NCBI GenBank assembly: GCA_017477685.1
Contig: JAFUUT010000095.1
Span: 1-20,959, forward strand
Direction of reading: 5' to 3'
DNA length: 20,959 nucleotides
Origin: a bacterium
GTDB lineage: Bacteria; Cyanobacteriota; Vampirovibrionia; Gastranaerophilales; Gastranaerophilaceae
The position numbers and the translations under genes were made by a program. The notes under the pieces are model-generated. The model saw only the letters and a program-made list of their open reading frames with translations. It did not search any database and was not told the origin of the DNA. The first letter of the stretch is position 1. Each line of letters opens with the position of its first letter. Positions 1-6,948 of this stretch are shown here, piece by piece.

Positions 1-60
1 ACCGTTATCGGTGAAACCTCTAATCCGTTTAATAATGAACTTGTTGCAATGACTGTATAA
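1..60 (+). CDS. C-terminal end of an unidentified protein (partial)
   Basis: The window opens inside a reading frame of 19 codons that ends with TAA at 58-60; the C-terminus reads ...NELVAMTV. It is followed by a GGGGTAAAT element and then a good intrinsic terminator, as expected at the end of a transcription unit. The piece is too short to assign a family. Confidence 0.55.
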   Translation, partial: TVIGETSNPFNNELVAMTV

Positions 61-61
61 A

Positions 62-70
62 GGGGTAAAT
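62..70 (+). repeat. GGGGTAAAT post-stop element, copy 1
   Basis: GGGGTAAAT follows the TAA at 58-60 with one A between. Other exact copies lie at 2634-2642 (minus strand), 20796-20804 and 20854-20862. Function unknown. Confidence 0.6.
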
Positions 71-100
71 ATACTGTAACTAATAATATATGTAAAAACA

Positions 101-136
101 AGACCGTCATAGAAAAGTGACGGTCTGTTTTTGTTT
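101..136 (+). terminator. Bidirectional intrinsic terminator
   Basis: A 9-bp perfect stem, AGACCGTCA (101-109) with TGACGGTCT (118-126), is followed by a T-rich run to 136. On the minus strand the same stem is followed by TTGTTTTT. It therefore serves both the rightward gene ending at 60 and the leftward gene ending at 153. Confidence 0.85.
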
Positions 137-152
137 ATATTAAAAAAGCTTA

Positions 153-1268
153 TTACTTCAAGCCTTTAGATTCAGCATATGCATCATCCATTTGTCTTAT
201 GTACAAGTCTTTTAATATTTCGTCATTACATGCTGATACATGAACATCAATCAAATGGCGTTCGTTATCATAAGCACCAAGCAAGTTTTTCAACAAGATT
301 GAAGTACCTTTTTCTAAGTAACCTTCAGCCGCATCACCATCATATACGTATACACCTTTATCATTTCTTGTATATACATTTAAGATTTTACCGTCAGCTG
401 TTGTTTGGACGAAGCGTTGATGTGTTCTTTCACAATCAGAAAGATCTGCCCATTTGTTACCTGTATTGTTTTCATATTCCTCAACAAAGTAGCCTCTTGG
501 AGAAGTTATTTTCTTTCCGCTTGCAGTTTCAACTGTGAAGCTTGATGTAGGAATTCTGAAAACAAGTGCACCATATCCTTGAAATTCTTTCTTGAAATTA
601 AGAATTTCAGTTCTATAAACTAATCTGTTTTTGTTTGATTCCAAAAGATCAATATCACCTTTTTCAATATCGTTAAGTTCCCAATTGTGTTGAGCAGTGT
701 AGTGGATGATATTACGATTAGTTGAACCGTCAAAAATGTTAGCTCCGTTTGTTCCGTCTATACCCCAGTTAGAAAGGTTTTTCATGATTGAATCCAACGG
801 AATAGGTCTAACAAAATGATCTCTCCATTTTACAATTGTGTCATGTGAAACATGGTAGCTTCCTGTATCTACATAACATGTATCATGTTTTGTTCTATCA
901 ATGTAGACAGTATCTCTAATTGTGTCTCTGCCGCCACATCCGCCATTGCCATTTGTATTTACATTAACATTAACAGTATCATTTACAATAGCTTCAGCAT
1001 GAGCATATGTTGGTTCATCTTCACAAGATGATAACATCGGTCCTGCAAGTGCTAAAGATGCTGCCGGAATTAACAACCATTTCATTCCGCGTGATGATTT
1101 GTCATCACTGTTACCAAAATAGATTGAAGCTTTTCCTTCTTCAGGTTTTTCCGGTTGTGGAGCCGGTGCAGGAGCCGGTGCCGGTTGTGGAGCCGGTTGA
1201 GGCTCATTGTTCATCATAGTGCGCGGTTTGCAGCATGATAAACCACTATTAATTGAATAAACTTGCAT
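153..1268 (-). CDS. Unidentified cell-surface protein with Pro/Ala-rich N-terminus and internal lipobox
   Basis: 371 aa, family not recognised. The start at 1268 is supported by a strong AGGAGG seven bases upstream. Residues 22-42 are a Pro/Ala/Gln tract (PQPAPAPAPAPQPEKPEE). Residues 62-82 look like a lipoprotein signal: MKW, a hydrophobic stretch, then LSSC with Cys82. The rest (about 83-371) is hydrophilic and Asp/Thr/Asn-rich, with RDTVYIDR- and HDTIVKW-like segments. A lipoprotein signal normally sits at the N-terminus, so 61 residues ahead of it is odd. A start at Met62 would give a normal 310-aa lipoprotein but has no properly spaced ribosome site. Most likely it is anchored in the membrane with the large C-terminal part outside. 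A weak -10 (TATAAG on the minus strand) lies about 35 bases upstream of the start. Confidence 0.7.
   Translation of the reverse strand: MQVYSINSGLSCCKPRTMMNNEPQPAPQPAPAPAPAPQPEKPEEGKASIYFGNSDDKSSRGMKWLLIPAASLALAGPMLSSCEDEPTYAHAEAIVNDTVNVNVNTNGNGGCGGRDTIRDTVYIDRTKHDTCYVDTGSYHVSHDTIVKWRDHFVRPIPLDSIMKNLSNWGIDGTNGANIFDGSTNRNIIHYTAQHNWELNDIEKGDIDLLESNKNRLVYRTEILNFKKEFQGYGALVFRIPTSSFTVETASGKKITSPRGYFVEEYENNTGNKWADLSDCERTHQRFVQTTADGKILNVYTRNDKGVYVYDGDAAEGYLEKGTSILLKNLLGAYDNERHLIDVHVSACNDEILKDLYIRQMDDAYAESKGLK
1151..1197 (-). repeat. GC-rich tandem repeat coding the Pro/Ala tract
   Basis: The 17-base unit CCGGTTGTGGAGCCGGT occurs at 1151-1167 and again at 1181-1197, with related GGAGCC/GGTGCC hexamers between. 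It encodes PQPA/PAPA repeats on the minus strand and is much richer in GC than its surroundings. Length variation between strains would be expected. Confidence 0.75.
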
Positions 1269-1351
1269 AATTATGCCTCCTATAATTTATTTTCTCTATG
1301 CATTTTCTCTTATACATGCTTTAAAACAGAACATAAAATAACTTGCTAGTA

Positions 1352-1380
1352 TTTTATCCCTATATTAATATAGGATAAAA
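1352..1380. other. Long near-perfect palindrome upstream of the lipobox gene
   Basis: TTTTATCC(C)TATATT pairs with AATATAGGATAAAA, a 14-bp stem with one bulged C and almost no loop. It lies about 85 bases upstream of the start at 1268 and downstream of recA. With no T-run and no loop it fits a protein-binding site or cruciform better than a terminator. Confidence 0.5.
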
Positions 1381-1397
1381 CAAAAACAGGCTATGTC

Positions 1398-1418
1398 TAT
1401 ATTTGAGGCACAAATATA
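1398..1418 (-). other. Small hairpin downstream of recA
   Basis: TATATTTG (1398-1405) and CAAATATA (1411-1418) form a perfect 8-bp stem with a 5-base loop, 24 bases beyond the recA stop. On the minus strand the nearest T-rich run (GTTTTTGTTTT) starts about ten bases later. It could be a weak recA terminator or an mRNA 3' end stabiliser. Confidence 0.35.
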
Positions 1419-1441
1419 CCTTAATATATCTTAATATATAT

Positions 1442-2461
1442 CTATTGCTGAGCAAGTTTTTCGCGGACTAATGTTTCAACTTGAGCCAATATATCAGGAT
1501 TTTGTTCTAAATATTCTTTAGCTTTTTCTCTGCCTTGACCCAATTTTTCGTCATTAAAACTAAACCATGCACCGGCTTTATTTATAATATTCAAATTGAC
1601 TGCAACATCAAGAATATTACCGATTTTAGAAATGCCTTTGCCAAAGATAATATCAAATTCCGCAGACCTGAACGGAGGTGCAACCTTGTTTTTCAAAACT
1701 CTTACTCTTACGTGAATACCAACTTCACCGTCATCACCTTTGAGGGTTTCGGTTTTTCTGATTTCCATACGCACAGATGAGTAATATTTCAAAGCGTTAC
1801 CGCCTGTTGTTGTTTCAGGGTTTCCGTACATTACACCAATTTTCATACGCAATTGGTTAATAAATATAACTGTTGTGCTTGTTTTACCAATAATACCTGT
1901 TAACTTTCTCAAAGCTTTTGACATCAAACGAGCTTGCAAGCCCATTTGTTGATCTTCCATAGAACCTTCTATTTCTGCTTTCGGAACCAATGCCGCTACA
2001 GAGTCAACAACAACAATATCAACAGCACCGGAACGGACAAGTTCTTCCGTAATATCAAGTGCTTGTTCTCCTGTATCAGGCTGAGAGATAAGCAAATTAT
2101 CAACATCTACACCAAGATTTCTTGCATATTCAGGATCAAGGGCGTGTTCAGCATCAACATATGCAGCAATACCGCCTTTTTTCTGGCATTCAGCAACAAT
2201 GTGCTGAGCAAGTGTAGTTTTACCGGAAGATTCAGGCCCGTAAACTTCAATTATACGTCCGCGAGGAACACCGCCAATACCTAAAGCAACATCCAAAGAC
2301 AGCGCACCTGTTGGAATAGCATCAACGCTGACAGTAGCCTTGTCGCCAAGTTTCATAATCGAACCTTTTCCAAAATCTTTTTCAATTTTTTCAATTGCAA
2401 GTTTTAGTGCTTTATTTCTTTCTTCGCTAATATTTGCTACAGGTGCTTCTTTTGTCGCCAT
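1442..2461 (-). CDS. recA: Recombinase A
   Basis: RecA forms an ATP-dependent filament on single-stranded DNA, drives homologous strand exchange, and acts as co-protease for LexA-type repressors where they exist. The 339-aa protein has the usual length. It shows Walker A GPESSGKT (residues 75-82), the catalytic glutamate in DAEHALDP (about 103-110), Walker B VVVDS (about 150-154), and the L2 DNA-binding region around GNPETTTGGNALK. The start at 2461 (MATKEA) is preferred over an in-frame ATG 11 codons upstream because GAGGAAA lies seven bases before it. No SOS box of the E. coli, Bacillus or cyanobacterial type was seen upstream. A large hairpin occupies the upstream region (2503-2558), so recA may be read partly from the gene upstream at 2642-3169. 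Confidence 0.98.
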   Translation of the reverse strand: MATKEAPVANISEERNKALKLAIEKIEKDFGKGSIMKLGDKATVSVDAIPTGALSLDVALGIGGVPRGRIIEVYGPESSGKTTLAQHIVAECQKKGGIAAYVDAEHALDPEYARNLGVDVDNLLISQPDTGEQALDITEELVRSGAVDIVVVDSVAALVPKAEIEGSMEDQQMGLQARLMSKALRKLTGIIGKTSTTVIFINQLRMKIGVMYGNPETTTGGNALKYYSSVRMEIRKTETLKGDDGEVGIHVRVRVLKNKVAPPFRSAEFDIIFGKGISKIGNILDVAVNLNIINKAGAWFSFNDEKLGQGREKAKEYLEQNPDILAQVETLVREKLAQQ

Positions 2462-2502
2462 AGTTTTTTCCTCTTTCAATTTTATATTACACATTTACAC
2501 AA

Positions 2503-2558
2503 AATAAGGAGATTCTTCGGGATAAATTCTTAGAATGCTCGGCGAAGAATCTCTTATT
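2503..2558 (-). terminator. Large hairpin between the MerR-like gene and recA
   Basis: Arms 2503-2519 and 2543-2558 (core GATTCTTCG/CGAAGAATC) pair over about 16 bp with one bulge; the loop contains a smaller ATTCT/AGAAT dyad. On the minus strand it is followed by TTATTTTGTG, so it can end the upstream leftward gene or act as a leader hairpin for recA 41 bases further on. On the plus strand the run CTTATTTTTT is better, but no rightward gene feeds it. Confidence 0.55.
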
Positions 2559-2633
2559 TTTTCAAACTATATCTATCATACAAGCGTTATGCAGATTTTA
2601 CATACAATTTTACACAACGCAAATTGTCGATAT

Positions 2634-2642
2634 ATTTACCCC
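2634..2642 (-). repeat. GGGGTAAAT post-stop element, copy 2
   Basis: On the minus strand the stop codon TAG (2644-2642) runs straight into the motif, giving TAGGGGTAAATATATC. Confidence 0.6.
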
Positions 2643-3169
2643 TACTCCCAAACGTATACTTCTTTTTTCTTGTAGAAACCTAAACCAACAGGTCTGTAGC
2701 TGTTGAGTTCATTTTTCAACTGGTATACTTCTTTATTCAAGTCTACAATTTTTTGTTTCAAAGTTTCATTATCTGTTTTGCAGCGAATTAATTCAACTAC
2801 AACATCATCCATTCCTTCAAGTTTTTCATCAATAACTTTGGAAATTCTATCACTCAACTTTGTTTCCAATTCTTGTAATGAAGACAAAATATTTTTAATA
2901 GCAGTACTGCTGCTCATTGATGTGCTTGAACCAACTGTTGCAGGAACTTTTGGAGCAATCGGATTTGAAACAACACCGTTAACTCTTGCCTGAACTTTTC
3001 TCAAGCTTTTAACTTCATCATATGAAAAATATGTGTGTCCTTTTTCATTTTTTCTTGGTCTGATATCGGCTTTCTTACATAGTTCAACAATTTCTTTGTT
3101 GTCTGTTCTCAAGATAGTTCTAACCTCTTGAGGAGTCAAAGTTCTCTCTTTTAATTTTTCTTCTATCAT
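2642..3169 (-). CDS. MerR-like winged-helix DNA-binding protein with C-terminal coiled coil
   Basis: 175 aa. Residues 10-60 resemble the MerR/DNA-binding HTH fold: TPQEVRTILRTD, then DIRPRKNEKGHTYFSYDEVKSL, the usual recognition helix and wing pattern of a MerR N-terminus. Residues 65-95 are a Ser/Thr/Pro-rich linker. Residues 95-155 are strongly heptad-like (LSSLQELETKLSDRISKVI... LKQKIVDLNKEVYQLKNEL), so dimerisation by coiled coil is likely. The tail is YKKKEVYVWE. There is no classical effector domain or cysteine sensor. AAGGGA precedes the ATG by about nine bases. It lies upstream of and co-directional with recA, about 180 bases apart with a hairpin between. A transcription or chromosome-organising role is inference. 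Confidence 0.75.
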   Translation of the reverse strand: MIEEKLKERTLTPQEVRTILRTDNKEIVELCKKADIRPRKNEKGHTYFSYDEVKSLRKVQARVNGVVSNPIAPKVPATVGSSTSMSSSTAIKNILSSLQELETKLSDRISKVIDEKLEGMDDVVVELIRCKTDNETLKQKIVDLNKEVYQLKNELNSYRPVGLGFYKKKEVYVWE

Positions 3170-3283
3170 TCTTATTTATCCCTTAAAAAAAACATTCCCA
3201 CTTTCATTCTATAATATATTTTTTTAATAGACAAATACTTTTTGTGTATTCATGAAGAAATGTAAAGATGAATTTTTTATATT

Positions 3284-3310
3284 AAAAAGCACCCTGATAT
3301 AATCAGGGTG
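3284..3310 (-). terminator. Intrinsic terminator of the 3334-4419 unit
   Basis: CACCCTGAT (3290-3298) and ATCAGGGTG (3302-3310) form a perfect 9-bp stem with a 3-base loop. On the minus strand it is followed by CTTTTTAATAT. The arms are GC-rich against an AT-rich background. Confidence 0.85.
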
Positions 3311-3333
3311 TTTTAGGATAAATTTAGAAATTT

Positions 3334-3804
3334 TTAATCAGAATGTTTAATGAAAAATCCTTCATTCATATTTATAAAATCGGTGTCATCTGCTGCGGAT
3401 ATCTTGTCATTTGAATCATTGTGAATTCTGCTATTCAATACTTTGTGATCTGAATGGTTGAAAACTCTCACCGTATCACTTCCGCCACCGCGCGTGTCAA
3501 CATCAAAATCATCACAATCGGTTAAATGATAATAATCATCCTTATTTGAACCTTCAATTGTGAGACCTGTTATGCCAAAAAATCCTGTTCCTGATTTCAT
3601 TGCATCTGCTTGGGAACCCCCTGCATAACTTCCGGTTTCAACGGATGCATGAGCTTCAGCTTTTTGATCCTTAAATGTTATTTTTGTTCCGTTATTTAAA
3701 AATACACAATTTAGCTTTTGTCCATTTTTGTATTGTACCATTGACTCCTTGACATCATTTTTATCAAAAGCAACATTACCGATATTAATTTTACCAACTT
3801 CCAT
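3334..3804 (-). CDS. Acidic Gly/Asp-rich protein of unknown function
   Basis: 156 aa, not recognised. The N-terminal part (MEVGKINIGNVAFDKND, then a strand-rich QYKNGQKLNCVFLNNGTKITFKDQ segment) looks like a small beta module. Residues 70-145 are rich in Asp, Gly, Asn and His (DDYYHLTDCDDFDVDTRGGG), which recalls beta-helix or metal-binding repeats, but no classical RTX nonapeptide is present. There is no signal peptide. A strong AAAGGAG lies six bases before the ATG, matching the site of the gene upstream. It is the second gene of a two-gene unit with 3826-4419 (21-base gap) and ends at a strong terminator. Confidence 0.7.
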   Translation of the reverse strand: MEVGKINIGNVAFDKNDVKESMVQYKNGQKLNCVFLNNGTKITFKDQKAEAHASVETGSYAGGSQADAMKSGTGFFGITGLTIEGSNKDDYYHLTDCDDFDVDTRGGGSDTVRVFNHSDHKVLNSRIHNDSNDKISAADDTDFINMNEGFFIKHSD

Positions 3805-3825
3805 TTGATACTCCTTTCTTAAATT

Positions 3826-4419
3826 TTATGCTCGAACTTCGTATTGTTTATGTCTGCTGTTATCACGCGCATCCGCAATTTTATCTCCGATAAAACTGCT
3901 CTCGCCTTTCCCTGCTATAATATCCGCAACCACCGCATATGGCCCCAGTAATATTGAACCAAATGAACGCAAAAAACCCTTTTTAGGTGCATCCATTCCA
4001 AATTGTTCTTTAAATGCGTCTTTTGCAGCATTTTTAATTTCTTTTTTGGACATATCAGGATTTGCAGCCTGTAAATCCTCCATTTTTTGTTTCAACCATG
4101 CTTGTGAATTATCATAAGAAATAAATCCTTTTTCACAATACTGCGCACGAATATTTTCTTTCTCCGCTTTCAGCGCTTGTTTTAATTCTTTGCCTTTAAG
4201 ACCGCTTTCTTTTAATCTGTTTTCAGCTTCTTTAAAATCAGCTTTCATTTCTTTGTTGAAATCTTTGCCGCTTTTAACTTCTTTTTCCGCTTTAACCTTA
4301 CCGTTTAAGGCATCACCAATATTAATACTTGCAGATTTTGTTTCTGCTTTGGCAGCAGGCGTAGAGGAAGATGTTGAAGCGGTTGTAACATGCGGATTTA
4401 AACCGTTTACGTTTTCCAT
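3826..4419 (-). CDS. Lys/Glu-rich helical protein of unknown function, first gene of a two-gene unit
   Basis: 197 aa, not recognised. Residues 10-45 are low-complexity Ser/Thr/Ala/Lys. Residues 45-145 are highly charged and helical (KEMKADFKEAENRLKESGLK, KQKMEDLQAANPDMSKKEI). Residues 150-170 are a short hydrophobic stretch (LRSFGSILLGPYAVVADII) that might insert in or lie on a membrane. There is no N-terminal signal peptide. AAAGGAG precedes the ATG. The unit is divergent from the XRE regulator at 4623, and the shared upstream region contains repeated TTAACA sites, so control by that regulator is plausible. Confidence 0.7.
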   Translation of the reverse strand: MENVNGLNPHVTTASTSSSTPAAKAETKSASINIGDALNGKVKAEKEVKSGKDFNKEMKADFKEAENRLKESGLKGKELKQALKAEKENIRAQYCEKGFISYDNSQAWLKQKMEDLQAANPDMSKKEIKNAAKDAFKEQFGMDAPKKGFLRSFGSILLGPYAVVADIIAGKGESSFIGDKIADARDNSRHKQYEVRA

Positions 4420-4486
4420 TTTTTATACTCCTTTCATTCGTAATAGCACTCACTCAATTAATAATAGCTAATAACAAGTATATACA

Positions 4487-4620
4487 TGTTAAATAACGGT
4501 ATTTTTTATTTAAAATTGATAGATTTTGCTAAAATCTTTACATTTTTTAACAGTTATTAACACATAAAATTATGCTGACAGTCATTAGAAATTTGTTAAT
4601 ACAAGAACTATAATTGTTAA
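4487..4620. promoter_or_regulatory. Cluster of five TTAACA/TGTTAA sites, candidate XRE operator region
   Basis: TGTTAA occurs at 4487-4492, 4594-4599 and 4615-4620, and TTAACA at 4547-4552 and 4557-4562. The 4594 and 4615 copies lie in the identical 8-mer TTGTTAAT, 21 bases apart (two helical turns), flanking the -10 box of the XRE gene. The 4547 and 4557 copies are a tandem pair 10 bases apart (one turn). Regular helical phasing next to a repressor gene suggests an operator array. Confidence 0.5.
4585..4614 (+). promoter_or_regulatory. Promoter of the XRE gene, leaderless arrangement
   Basis: TATAAT at 4609-4614 lies eight bases before the ATG at 4623, so transcription should start at or one base before the start codon. 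The -35 is poor (TTAGAA at 4585-4590, spacing 18), which suits a regulated promoter. Confidence 0.55.
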
Positions 4621-4622
4621 TT

Positions 4623-4847
4623 ATGGATAAAAATTTTGAGCTTGAAAAACGCTTTGGGGCAAAACTTGCTTATATCAGAAAATCAAAAAAACTATCTCAA
4701 ATGAAACTTGCTGAAATTGTAGATATGAATTTTAATTATATCGGGCAGATAGAACGCGGAGAGGCAAATGTTACAATTAAGACCATGAAAATTTTAGCGA
4801 ATGCTCTTGATGTTGAATTAAAAGAACTTTTTGACTTCTCATTTTAA
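4623..4847 (+). CDS. Small XRE/Cro-CI family transcriptional regulator
   Basis: 74 aa, almost entirely one HTH_XRE domain: RFGAKLAYIRKSKKLSQMKL (helix 1-2), AEIVDMNFNYIGQIERGEAN (recognition region), TIKTMKILANALDVELKELF (last helices). It should bind DNA as a dimer and act as a repressor. The ATG at 4623 is chosen over an in-frame TTG at 4614, which lies inside the -10 box. There is no Shine-Dalgarno; the mRNA is probably leaderless. It is divergent from the 3334-4419 unit and shares an upstream region full of TTAACA sites, so it likely represses itself and perhaps its neighbour. Confidence 0.9.
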   Translation: MDKNFELEKRFGAKLAYIRKSKKLSQMKLAEIVDMNFNYIGQIERGEANVTIKTMKILANALDVELKELFDFSF

Positions 4848-4906
4848 ATTAATAATGCATATGTAGATAAATCAAATGATTTTATATTTTATTGTTTAAG
4901 GTAGAA

Positions 4907-4912
4907 TATAAT
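4907..4912 (+). promoter_or_regulatory. Probable -10 box of thrC
   Basis: A perfect TATAAT 20 bases before the thrC ATG. No good -35 is seen at 16-18 bp. The transcript would begin around 4919, just ahead of the GAGGAAA ribosome site. Confidence 0.5.
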
Positions 4913-4932
4913 AAGAGTAGTGAGGAAATATT

Positions 4933-5982
4933 ATGTATCAAGGATTAATTAATGAATATAGAGAATTTTTACCGGTATCGGACAAAACACCTGTTGTAAC
5001 ACTCAATGAGGGTAATACACCTTTAATAAAAGCAGATAATTTGGCTAAAAAAATCGGACTCAATGCTGAAATATACCTGAAATTTGAGGGTTGTAACCCT
5101 ACAGGAAGCTTTAAAGACCGCGGAATGACAATGGCTGTTTCAAAAGCCAAAGAAGAAGGCTCAGGAGCAATAATTTGTGCTTCAACAGGTAATACTTCCG
5201 CTTCTGCTGCCGCATACGGTGCTAAGGCAGGACTAAAAACATTTGTCTTAATCCCTGACGGATACATAGCTCTTGGAAAACTTTCGCAAGCAATGATGTA
5301 TGGTGCGGAAATTATTGCTATTCAAGGAAATTTTGACAAAGCTCTTGAAGTTGTACGCGAAATTTCTGACAAATATCCGATTACACTGGTTAACTCAGTT
5401 AATCCGTATAGAATTGAAGGTCAAAAAACAGGTGCTTTTGAAATTTGCGAATCTCTCGGTTCTGCACCTGATTACCACTTTATTCCTGTCGGTAATGCAG
5501 GGAATATTACTGCTTACTGGAAAGGCTACAAAGAATGGCATAATTTGAATAAAATTCCGGCTTTACCAAAAATGATGGGATTTGAAGCTGAAGGCGCAGC
5601 TGCAATTGTCAAAGGTGAAAGAATTCTCAACCCTGAAACACTCGCAACAGCCATAAGAATTGGCAACCCAGCCAGCTGGAAACAAGCAGAAGCCGCTCGC
5701 GATGAAAGCAATGGCATGATTAATTTCGTTACGGATGAAGAAATCGTTAAAGCATACAAACTTATTGCATCATCAGAAGGGGTTCTCGCAGAACCGGCAT
5801 CCGCAGCTTCTGTCGCAGGACTTATTAAAGTTAAAGACCAAATTAAAGAAGGTGCAAAAATTGTATGTATCCTTACAGGTAACGGTCTTAAAGACCCAGA
5901 TAATGCAATTAAATACTCAAATGCAGATGTTAAAAAGACATCCTCGGATCTGAACGAAATCTTGAAAGTTATGAATATATAA
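4933..5982 (+). CDS. thrC: Threonine synthase
   Basis: PLP enzyme that converts O-phosphohomoserine to threonine, the last step of threonine biosynthesis. At 349 aa it matches the short ThrC type of Gram-positives and cyanobacteria rather than the longer enterobacterial one. Seen: NEGNTPLI near residue 26, the PLP lysine in GSFKDRG (Lys61), the substrate/phosphate loop ASTGNTSASAAAY (about 84-96), and the C-terminal LTGNGLKDPD. GAGGAAA precedes the ATG. No other threonine genes are adjacent; the gene stands alone between its own promoter and a bidirectional terminator. Confidence 0.96.
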   Translation: MYQGLINEYREFLPVSDKTPVVTLNEGNTPLIKADNLAKKIGLNAEIYLKFEGCNPTGSFKDRGMTMAVSKAKEEGSGAIICASTGNTSASAAAYGAKAGLKTFVLIPDGYIALGKLSQAMMYGAEIIAIQGNFDKALEVVREISDKYPITLVNSVNPYRIEGQKTGAFEICESLGSAPDYHFIPVGNAGNITAYWKGYKEWHNLNKIPALPKMMGFEAEGAAAIVKGERILNPETLATAIRIGNPASWKQAEAARDESNGMINFVTDEEIVKAYKLIASSEGVLAEPASAASVAGLIKVKDQIKEGAKIVCILTGNGLKDPDNAIKYSNADVKKTSSDLNEILKVMNI

Positions 5983-5986
5983 AACT

Positions 5987-6017
5987 AAAAAGGAGAAACA
6001 AATGTTTCTCCTTTTTT
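5987..6017. terminator. Bidirectional terminator between thrC and the EF-hand gene
   Basis: AAAAAGGAGAAAC (5987-5999) pairs with GTTTCTCCTTTTT (6004-6016) around a 4-base loop, with T-runs on both strands. It starts four bases after the thrC stop and touches the stop codon of the leftward gene at 6019. Confidence 0.9.
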
Positions 6018-6018
6018 A

Positions 6019-6858
6019 TTAAAGTCCTATGTCGTTTCTTACAAAGCCTTCACCCTTGCTGATTTTTCCGTCGCCGTCCGAATCATTAAAAGTAATACGC
6101 GATGATTCTCTGCCGTTTACTTTGCCTCTAAAATCCGAAATAGAAACAATCTTTCCGTTTTTATCTTTTAGAACGTATGCAAATTGTTTTCCGTCTTTTT
6201 CATATATATCAAGTGTTTTGTCATCAGTGCGTTCGCCGGCTTTGACTTGATAATCCTTAACATCATTCAAAATAGATTTTAATACATCCTCATATTTAAC
6301 TCCGATATTTGATTCATATGCATTTTTGTCTGAAATAGCAGTACGATCTGTTATTTTTCCGTCAGAGCCTACATTGATTGATATAGATCCACCATCTTTT
6401 ATATCAAGTGATAAGTTGCGAATTTTTCCTGCAGAATCTCTATTTATTGAACCTACAGAATTTCCGTTTGAATCTTCATACAAATATATTTTGCCGCCAT
6501 CAGCAGCCTCTATTGTACTTGCAAGCTTATGACCGCTGCTGATATATGATGAAATATTATTCGGATTTTTAAGTTCATCTAATTTATTTGTTAAATTTGA
6601 ATTATCATACTGCATGCCCGCAATCTCATCTAATACAGACTTATCTGAATTTGAGGATGAAGATAAACCGCCAAAACCAAAGTTAAATAAACCAAAGCCC
6701 GGAAAAGACATATTATAAAAATTTGGCACAAAGAAACTGTTTGAATAATTACAATTAAATATAGATGCACCAAAATTTGGATAAGAGTAATTATTATAAT
6801 AATTACCGTATGAAAACATATTATTTAATCCATACATAAAAGGCATTCCAATATTCAT
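6019..6858 (-). CDS. EF-hand protein with aromatic/Asn-rich low-complexity N-terminus
   Basis: 279 aa, family not recognised. Residues 1-68 are strikingly rich in Asn, Tyr, Phe and Gly (FSYGNYYNNYSYPNFGASIF) with no charged residues, resembling prion-like or adhesive sequence. Residues 70-250 are beta-rich repeats with Asp/Asn/Gly turns (SAGKIRNLSLDIKDGGSISI, KDKNGKIVSISDFRG). The C-terminus carries one canonical EF-hand/dockerin-like loop, DSDGDGKISKGE, residues 259-270, with Asp at positions 1, 3 and 5 and Glu at 12, so one calcium site is expected. There is no Sec signal peptide; export, if any, must use another route. GGGAG lies eight bases before the ATG. Confidence 0.75.
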   Translation of the reverse strand: MNIGMPFMYGLNNMFSYGNYYNNYSYPNFGASIFNCNYSNSFFVPNFYNMSFPGFGLFNFGFGGLSSSSNSDKSVLDEIAGMQYDNSNLTNKLDELKNPNNISSYISSGHKLASTIEAADGGKIYLYEDSNGNSVGSINRDSAGKIRNLSLDIKDGGSISINVGSDGKITDRTAISDKNAYESNIGVKYEDVLKSILNDVKDYQVKAGERTDDKTLDIYEKDGKQFAYVLKDKNGKIVSISDFRGKVNGRESSRITFNDSDGDGKISKGEGFVRNDIGL

Positions 6859-6948
6859 ATTATATCTCCCAGTTAATATTTCCTATATTTATATAAAAAA
6901 TATATATCGAGAAAAATTGCTAAAATTTATCAGAAATATTAAAAAATG

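Noticed and set aside
1151..1197. CRISPR-like direct repeats
   Set aside because: The repeats are short, coding (Pro/Ala), and have no unique spacers.
2462..2641. SOS box upstream of recA
   Set aside because: No CTG-N10-CAG, no GAAC-N4-GTTC and no cyanobacterial GTAC-type LexA site was found; a divergent box cannot be excluded.
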